Part shown: positions 6,241 through 9,905 of the stretch, in pieces
Numbering within the stretch: position 1 is the stretch's first letter
Layout: each line of letters opens with the position of its first letter
Assembly (NCBI GenBank): GCA_018827585.1
Contig: JAHJXP010000231.1
Coordinates: 1 to 9,905, forward strand
From: Pseudomonadota bacterium
Lineage (GTDB): Bacteria; Desulfobacterota; Syntrophia; Syntrophales; UBA5619
Reading direction: 5' to 3'
DNA: 9,905 bases
Made by a program: the position numbers and the translations under genes
Notes under the pieces: generated by a model
What the model saw: the letters and a program-made list of their open reading frames with translations, nothing else
Database searches by the model: none
What the model was told of the DNA's origin: nothing

Positions 6241-7226
6241 AAAGCACAATGCAAACGGTAATATTCATCCTGGTAGTGGCAATTGCCGTGAGCCTCTTTT
6301 CCACCTTTTATACATTGGAAGAGGGCCAGCAAGCGGTTATCGTGCAGTTCGGCCGGCCCGTCGGGCAAACAGTGACCGAGGCGGGGCTGCATATCAAGAT
6401 CCCCTTTATTCAAGATGTCAGGCGTTTCGAGAAACGCCTCCTTATCTGGGATGGGGACCCCAATCAGATACCGACCAAAGGACGGGAGTTTATCTGGGTG
6501 GACACCACGGCACGCTGGCGCATAGCCGATGCGAAAAAATTTCTGGAAAACGTAGCCACGGAAGCGGGGGCTCAGTCCCGTTTGAACGATATCATCGACT
6601 CCGTGGTGCGCGACCAGGTGTCGAGCAGTGAATTGGTCGAGCTCGTCCGCAGTTCATCGTGGAAAGTTCCCGGGGAAGAAGTCCTGCAGGAAGTTGCGGC
6701 GGAGCGGGAAAAGGAGCTCAAGAAAAAAATCAGCCGTGGGCGGGAGGAGATCACCCGCACGATTCTCACCGAGGCGCGAAGGATCATCCCGCAGTACGGG
6801 ATCGAACTGGTGGATGTGCGCATCAAACGTCTCGATTATGTGGAGAGCGTCCGGGAAAAGGTTTATGCCCGGATGATATCCGAAAGGAAACGCATCGCGG
6901 CACAGTTCCGGTCGGAGGGAGAAGGTCAAAGTGCGGAAATCCTCGGAACAATGGAAAAAGAACTGCGCCGGATCCGTTCCACTGCCTACCGTCAGGTGCA
7001 GGAAATCCGCGGCAAGGCGGACGCGGAGGCGACGCGTATCTATGCCAAGTCCTATAGCCGCAATCCCGAGTTCTATGCATTCCTGCGGACCCTGGAGGTC
7101 TATGGAGAGGGATCAAACAAAAATTCCGTAGCGATACTCACCACGGACAGCGACTTTTATCGATACCTCAAGTCGGCATATCCCAAAGGTGCATCTTCCG
7201 GCAGAGGGGCCGCTGCACAGAAATAA
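6237..7226 (+). CDS. hflC: HflC, membrane-anchored SPFH/band 7 protein
   Basis: The 329-residue protein has an N-terminal membrane anchor at about 6-25, an SPFH domain from EEGQQAVIVQFGRPVG, the motif IDSVVRDQV, and the coiled-coil region RMISERKRIAAQFRSEGEGQ. It ends with the HflC signature SYSRNPEFYAFLRTLEVY. It partners HflK in the FtsH-regulating complex. The start is the GTG at 6237, whose bases overlap the hflK stop as GTGA; AAGGAGGT at 6224-6231 supports it. The strong ribosome binding sites on both genes suggest equal amounts of the two proteins. No ftsH, hflX or hfq is in the window. Confidence 0.95.
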   Translation: MKSTMQTVIFILVVAIAVSLFSTFYTLEEGQQAVIVQFGRPVGQTVTEAGLHIKIPFIQDVRRFEKRLLIWDGDPNQIPTKGREFIWVDTTARWRIADAKKFLENVATEAGAQSRLNDIIDSVVRDQVSSSELVELVRSSSWKVPGEEVLQEVAAEREKELKKKISRGREEITRTILTEARRIIPQYGIELVDVRIKRLDYVESVREKVYARMISERKRIAAQFRSEGEGQSAEILGTMEKELRRIRSTAYRQVQEIRGKADAEATRIYAKSYSRNPEFYAFLRTLEVYGEGSNKNSVAILTTDSDFYRYLKSAYPKGASSGRGAAAQK

Positions 7227-7268
7227 GGGCGCGGCGACTGCCGCCCATGACGAATATCGTTGTTTTTT
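7227..7268 (+). terminator. Possible weak terminator after hflC
   Basis: Right after the hflC stop are a GC hairpin (GCGGC-GACT-GCCGC, 7231-7244) and a small inverted repeat (ACGA-ATA-TCGT, 7250-7260) followed by a run of six T. The stem next to the T run is only 4 bp, so termination strength is doubtful. Part of this may belong to the left end of the TnpB element. Confidence 0.3.
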
Positions 7269-7287
7269 CGCATAGACCAACTATAAT
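7260..7287 (+). promoter_or_regulatory. Promoter of tnpB, likely leaderless
   Basis: A consensus -10 box TATAAT (7282-7287) lies 6 bases before the ATG at 7294, with TTGTTT (7260-7265) 16 bp upstream as a possible -35. Transcription should begin at or within a base or two of the start codon, so the mRNA would lack a ribosome binding site. None is visible. Confidence 0.5.
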
Positions 7288-7293
7288 GTCATC

Positions 7294-8511
7294 ATGAAAC
7301 GCTTGCAAGCCTACCAGTACGAACTGATGCCAAATGGTGAGCAGCGGTGCAATATGCGCCGTTTTGCCGGTAGCTGCCGGTTCGTATTCAACAAGGCGCT
7401 GGCGTTGCAAAAAGAAAATCACGAAGCGGGAAACAAGTTCATTGCTTATGTGGCAATGGCAAAGCTGCTCACTGGCTGGCGCAACGGAGTCGATACGCCT
7501 TGGCTCAAAGATGCCCCCTGCCACCCACTGCAACATGCCTTGAAAGACCTGGAGAAGGCGTACAAAAACTTCTTCGCTAAACGTACCGACTTCCCACGCT
7601 TTAAACGCAAAGGCAGCGGTGACAGCTTCCGCTATCCCGATCCGAAACAGATCAAGCTCGATCAGGTCAACAGCCGCCTCTTCCTGCCCAAGCTCGGCTG
7701 GCTGCGTTATCGCAACAGCCGGGACGTGCTGGGCGAGTTGCGCAACGTCACGGTAAGCCAGTCTGGCGGCAAGTGGTTCGTGTCGATTCAGACGCAAAGG
7801 GAAATGGCTGACCCTGTGCATCCTTCCAGCAGCAGTGTCGGTATCGACGTAGGCATCGCTCGTTTTGCCACTTTGTCCGATGGCAGCTTTATCGAACCGC
7901 TCAACACCTTCAGGAAGCACCAGCAAAGGCTCGCTCGCGTCCAGCGGGTGATGTCTCGCAAACAGAAGTTCAGCAACAACTGGAAAAAGGCGAAAGCTGA
8001 AGTCCAGAAGATTCACACCCGCATCACCAATGTTCGCCGCGATTTCCTGCACAAGGCCACGACCACGATCAGCCAAAACCACGCGATAGTGTGCGTCGAA
8101 GACTTGCAGGTACGCAACATGAGCAAATCAGCAGCGGGCAGCAGCGATTCACCAGGGCGCAACGTCCGCGCCAAGTCTGGCCTGAACAAGTCCATCCTCG
8201 ATCAAGGATGGTTCGAGTTCAGGCGGCAACTGGAATACAAACAGGCTTGGCTGGGCGGTGAAGTACTGGCGGTTCCCCCGCGCAACACGAGCCGGACGTG
8301 TCCGGCCTGCGGGTACGTGTCGGCAGAGAATCGCCAGACGCAAGCCCGGTTTGCCTGTGTGGAATGCGGGTACGAGAACAACGCCGATCTGGTCGGCGCG
8401 ATCAACATTTTAGAGCGAGGGCATCGCTTGTTAGCCTGTGGAGAGTTGGCGCAGTCAGGCCGCTCTGTGAAGCAGGAACCCACTGAAGTGAGTCAGCTCG
8501 CTTTTAGCTGA
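7294..8511 (+). CDS. tnpB: TnpB, RNA-guided nuclease of an IS200/IS605-family element
   Basis: This complete 405-residue protein is the usual length for TnpB. The N-terminal region MKRLQAYQYELMPNGEQ and CRFVFNKALALQ is the family's opening motif. The RuvC-like nuclease residues are all present: D185 in GIDVGIARF, E269 in CVEDLQVRNM, and D365 in NADLVGAINI. The zinc-ribbon cysteines are C336, C339, C355 and C358 (CPACG, CVECG). No frameshift or stop interrupts it. TnpB proteins use an omega RNA made from the element's right end to cut DNA beside a short target-adjacent motif, which helps keep the element at its donor site. The 3' end of the gene overlaps that RNA, and the TGA stop lies inside one of its stems. 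Nuclease activity here is inferred from intact residues. Confidence 0.95.
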   Translation: MKRLQAYQYELMPNGEQRCNMRRFAGSCRFVFNKALALQKENHEAGNKFIAYVAMAKLLTGWRNGVDTPWLKDAPCHPLQHALKDLEKAYKNFFAKRTDFPRFKRKGSGDSFRYPDPKQIKLDQVNSRLFLPKLGWLRYRNSRDVLGELRNVTVSQSGGKWFVSIQTQREMADPVHPSSSSVGIDVGIARFATLSDGSFIEPLNTFRKHQQRLARVQRVMSRKQKFSNNWKKAKAEVQKIHTRITNVRRDFLHKATTTISQNHAIVCVEDLQVRNMSKSAAGSSDSPGRNVRAKSGLNKSILDQGWFEFRRQLEYKQAWLGGEVLAVPPRNTSRTCPACGYVSAENRQTQARFACVECGYENNADLVGAINILERGHRLLACGELAQSGRSVKQEPTEVSQLAFS

Positions 8512-8574
8512 ACACAGTAGGAATCCCCTTCCTTTAGGAAGGGGAGGATGTCAAATATGTATCCGTATCTACCA
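8400..8574 (+). ncRNA. Omega RNA (TnpB guide RNA), scaffold and guide
   Basis: The 3' end of tnpB and the following bases carry three consecutive hairpins: CACT-GA-AGTG (8481-8490), TCAGCT-AGCTGA (8493-8511, containing the stop codon), and CCCCTTCC-TTTA-GGAAGGGG (8525-8544). The scaffold should end with TCAA at 8551-8554, so the guide is the flanking sequence from 8555, beginning ATATGTATCCGTATC. The 5' limit is a guess. The layout follows the known TnpB systems (ISDra2-type). Confidence 0.55.
8525..8544 (+). other. Right-end hairpin of the TnpB element
   Basis: An 8-bp perfect stem (CCCCTTCC with GGAAGGGG) encloses the loop TTTA and is followed by AGGATGTCAA. In this family such subterminal hairpins are recognised by TnpA and also form the 3' stem of the omega RNA. 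Confidence 0.75.
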
Positions 8575-8818
8575 GAAGGAAACATCATGTCCATCCGGAT
8601 CTGACCACGGTTTTCTCAGCCCCATCCTGCTATTGAGAAGTTGTGTGTCTAAATACAAAGGCTTCCGACGCATGCTTGGTTGTCTAACCATAGACACTAT
8701 GGTAGCCCGGCCGCCTGCAGTTAATGGCCTGTATCCGGTACATTTGAAGCCGCTCTGCTTATGACACCCCAACGTCGGAACATAGTGGAACTTTTCGGCC
8801 ATCTTCCGTCTGCTCAGT

Positions 8819-8941
8819 TCAAAGCGTCGGTGACAATAATCGGGCGAGTTCATTAATTTCGGATTGAAGGGTGCAAAGGAAGGCCTCCCTGATCGTGCCG
8901 TGGAGATCCTCGATGCGCTGCACCGGAATGGCATAAATAAT
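8819..8941 (-). pseudogene. Possible 3' remnant of an IS630/mariner-like transposase
   Basis: Read on the minus strand from 8941 to a TGA at 8819, about 40 codons encode IIYAIPVQRIEDLHGTIREA followed by FLCTLQSEINELARLLSPTL. The part VYxTPVQxIEDLxxRIREA is typical of the C-terminal region of IS630/Tc1-mariner DDE transposases, just after their last catalytic aspartate. The catalytic part is missing and the ending does not fit, so this would be a decayed fragment. The match is short and from memory. Confidence 0.35.
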
Positions 8942-8962
8942 TCGTTGAGGGTTCGTTGAGGG
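8941..8962. repeat. 11-bp tandem duplication
   Basis: The unit TTCGTTGAGGG occurs twice in direct succession, at 8941-8951 and 8952-8962. It lies immediately upstream of the -35 box for the TPM-domain gene and at the edge of the transposase-like remnant. It could be a slippage product or a footprint of a past insertion. Confidence 0.7.
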
Positions 8963-8991
8963 TTGCTATTTCGCGACGTTGTGTTTATGAT
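8963..8991 (+). promoter_or_regulatory. Promoter of the TPM-domain gene, likely leaderless
   Basis: TTGCTA (8963-8968) and TATGAT (8986-8991) are separated by 17 bp. The -10 box ends 6 bases before the ATG at 8998, so transcription should start at or beside the start codon. No Shine-Dalgarno sequence precedes the ATG. Confidence 0.45.
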
Positions 8992-8997
8992 AGCACA

Positions 8998-9777
8998 ATG
9001 CGAAGGCGATCCGTATTCAAGCACTGCTGGGCGCCGCTGTTCATAGCGGCGTTCTTCCTTTTCTCAGTGCAGGCCCGGGCGGCCGGCGGGACTTTTCCGC
9101 AACCGACCGGCGCGGTGAACGACTTCGCCGGGGTGATCCCCGTCCAGTACAAAGACAAGATGGAGAATCTCGCCCGCGAGCTCCTCGCGAAGACCGGCAC
9201 GGCGGTCGTAGCGGCCACGGTGGAAACGATCGGCGACAACGATCCGGCGGATTATGCGAACCGTCTCTATCAGGCCTGGGGGATAGGAAAGAAGGGCGAG
9301 GACAAGGGGGTCCTGATCTTTCTCGCCCTCAAGGAGCGCCAGATCCGGATCGAAACGGGTTACGGGGTGGAGGCGATCATTCCCGATGGCCTCGCCGGCG
9401 AGATCCTCGACCGGCATGCCCTCCCCTACTTCAAGGAAGGCGACTACGGACGAGGATTTGCCGAGACGATGGCGGCGATCTCCTCCATAGTGGCAAAGGA
9501 CGCCGGGGTGACCCTCACGGGGGTTTCCCCGCCGGCAGGGAAACAGGCCAGAATCCAAAAGAAGCCCGGGATTTTTCAATTGCTGCTCCTGCTGGCGGCC
9601 GCGTTTTTCCTCCTCGGAACCCGCCGGGGCCGGGCGATGCTCCCCTGGATCCTCCTGCTTTTGATGAGCGGCAGCGGCCGGCGCGGAGGGGGCGGCTTCG
9701 GCAGCTTCGGCGGGGGAGGATTCGGTGGCTTCGGCGGCGGGATGAGCGGCGGCGGCGGCGCGGGCCGCGGATTCTGA
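8998..9777 (+). CDS. TPM-domain exported membrane protein with Gly-rich tail (YgcG-like)
   Basis: The 259-residue protein begins with a signal peptide (1-28, ending QARA before AGG). The TPM domain spans about 40-165, with NDFAGVIP (41-48), YQAWGIGKKGEDKGVLIFLA (91-110) and RQIRIETGYGVE (114-125), all family hallmarks. Two hydrophobic segments follow near 188-206 and 212-223, and the tail is a low-complexity run of Gly, Phe and Ser ending GGGGAGRGF, usual for YgcG-type proteins. These proteins act at the cell envelope; the biochemical role is unsettled, though some TPM proteins are linked to photosystem repair in plants and cyanobacteria. The common partner LemA is not seen here. The ATG at 8998 was chosen because it gives a clean signal peptide; a TTG at 8956 is in frame but adds nothing sensible. 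Confidence 0.9.
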   Translation: MRRRSVFKHCWAPLFIAAFFLFSVQARAAGGTFPQPTGAVNDFAGVIPVQYKDKMENLARELLAKTGTAVVAATVETIGDNDPADYANRLYQAWGIGKKGEDKGVLIFLALKERQIRIETGYGVEAIIPDGLAGEILDRHALPYFKEGDYGRGFAETMAAISSIVAKDAGVTLTGVSPPAGKQARIQKKPGIFQLLLLLAAAFFLLGTRRGRAMLPWILLLLMSGSGRRGGGGFGSFGGGGFGGFGGGMSGGGGAGRGF

Positions 9778-9790
9778 ATGAGGTGAGCTG

Positions 9791-9905
9791 ATGACAAAAA
9801 TACCCAGGAAACCGGAAGAGATATTCGCGGAGATAGCCGGGGATTACCGGCAGGTCTTCGGGGAGGATCTGATTTCCCTCATACTGTACGGGAGCGGCGC
9901 CGGGG
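9791..9905 (+). CDS. Start of a nucleotidyltransferase-fold-like protein (cut by window edge)
   Basis: An ATG at 9791, 13 bp after the TPM gene and preceded by AGGTGAG, opens a frame of 38 codons that continues past the right edge: MTKIPRKPEEIFAEIAGDYR and then QVFGEDLISLILYGSGAG. The segment DLISLILYGSGAxG resembles the first strand and GS motif of nucleotidyltransferase-fold proteins that often follow exported-protein genes in Desulfobacterota. The metal-binding aspartates lie beyond the window, so activity cannot be judged. It is probably co-transcribed with the TPM gene. Confidence 0.7.
   Translation, partial: MTKIPRKPEEIFAEIAGDYRQVFGEDLISLILYGSGAG

Larger units (their letters stand above)
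7247..8554 (+). mobile_element. TnpB-only IS200/IS605-family element (IS1341-type)
   Basis: The element contains one gene, tnpB, and no Y1 transposase (tnpA), so it can move only with TnpA supplied from elsewhere. The right end is clear: an 8-bp perfect hairpin (8525-8544) followed by GAGGATGTCAA, a typical right end for this group, placing the boundary near 8554. The left end is not resolved. It lies between the hflC stop (7226) and the tnpB start (7294); 7247 is only a guess. IS200/IS605 insertions leave no target duplication, so none is expected. Confidence 0.6.
8555..8997. other. Decayed intergenic region between the TnpB element and the TPM gene
   Basis: No intact gene is recognised in these 443 bp. 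A minus-strand frame of 151 codons (8569-9024) gives no familiar protein and overlaps the likely promoter of the next gene. A small inverted repeat CCATAG-ACA-CTATGG lies at 8688-8702. Part of the region (8819-8941, minus) resembles the end of a transposase, and a tandem duplication lies at 8941-8962. Confidence 0.5.

Noticed and set aside
5503..6249. A 248-codon minus-strand frame opposite hflK
   Set aside because: Antisense shadow of a confidently identified gene.
7168..8082. A 304-codon minus-strand frame opposite tnpB and the end of hflC
   Set aside because: It crosses two recognised genes in antisense and has no recognisable domain.
8688..8702. Inverted repeat CCATAG-ACA-CTATGG as a terminator or insertion-sequence end
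   Set aside because: It is short, has no T run, no matching copy elsewhere in the window and no gene it could serve.
8569..9024. A 151-codon minus-strand frame between the TnpB element and the TPM gene
   Set aside because: The protein is unfamiliar and of irregular composition, its start overlaps the likely promoter and start of the TPM gene, and a different frame there matches a transposase remnant better.

Overview
The window looks like a chromosomal segment of a Gram-negative, moderately GC-rich bacterium. The gene types (HflK/HflC, a polar amino acid ABC importer, a TPM-domain exported protein, and nucleotidyltransferase/HEPN cassettes) and the protein flavour recall Desulfobacterota such as Syntrophus-like organisms. 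That placement is an inference; no rRNA or marker gene is present.

Layout, left to right. (1) 1-1080, minus strand: a two-gene cassette of a winged-helix plus minimal-nucleotidyltransferase protein followed by an overlapping HEPN-domain protein that runs off the left edge. Its promoter, with -35 and -10 boxes 17 bp apart, carries two identical 17-bp perfect palindromes set 21 bp apart, a strong sign of repression, plausibly by the winged-helix protein itself. (2) 1216-4605, minus strand: a complete polar amino acid ABC importer in the order binding protein, permease, ATPase, permease, with a good sigma70-type promoter ahead of the binding protein. A repeat and a GC hairpin separate the binding-protein gene from the membrane genes. 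Directly after the last permease stop, and in the same frame, are the last 22 codons of a vanished FAD-linked oxidase. (3) 4618-5181: a 560-bp gap with no convincing gene. (4) 5182-7226, plus strand: hflK and hflC, translationally coupled, the membrane partners of the FtsH protease. (5) 7250-8554: a TnpB-only IS200/IS605-family (IS1341-type) element with intact RuvC and zinc-finger residues, and a hairpin-rich 3' end that should form the omega RNA. (6) 8555-8997: a decayed gap with a probable remnant of an IS630/mariner-like transposase and an 11-bp tandem duplication. (7) 8998-9905, plus strand: a TPM-domain exported protein with a Gly-rich tail, then the first 38 codons of a gene resembling nucleotidyltransferase-fold proteins, cut by the right edge.

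The importer (periplasmic capture, two permeases, one ATPase) and HflKC are ordinary housekeeping units. The accessory interest is in the palindrome-controlled nucleotidyltransferase/HEPN pair, which resembles toxin-antitoxin modules but lacks the usual HEPN histidine, in the TnpB element and its readable guide, and in the scars of deleted or decayed genes. I did not find a clearly new multi-gene system; the nucleotidyltransferase/HEPN cassette is the nearest candidate.
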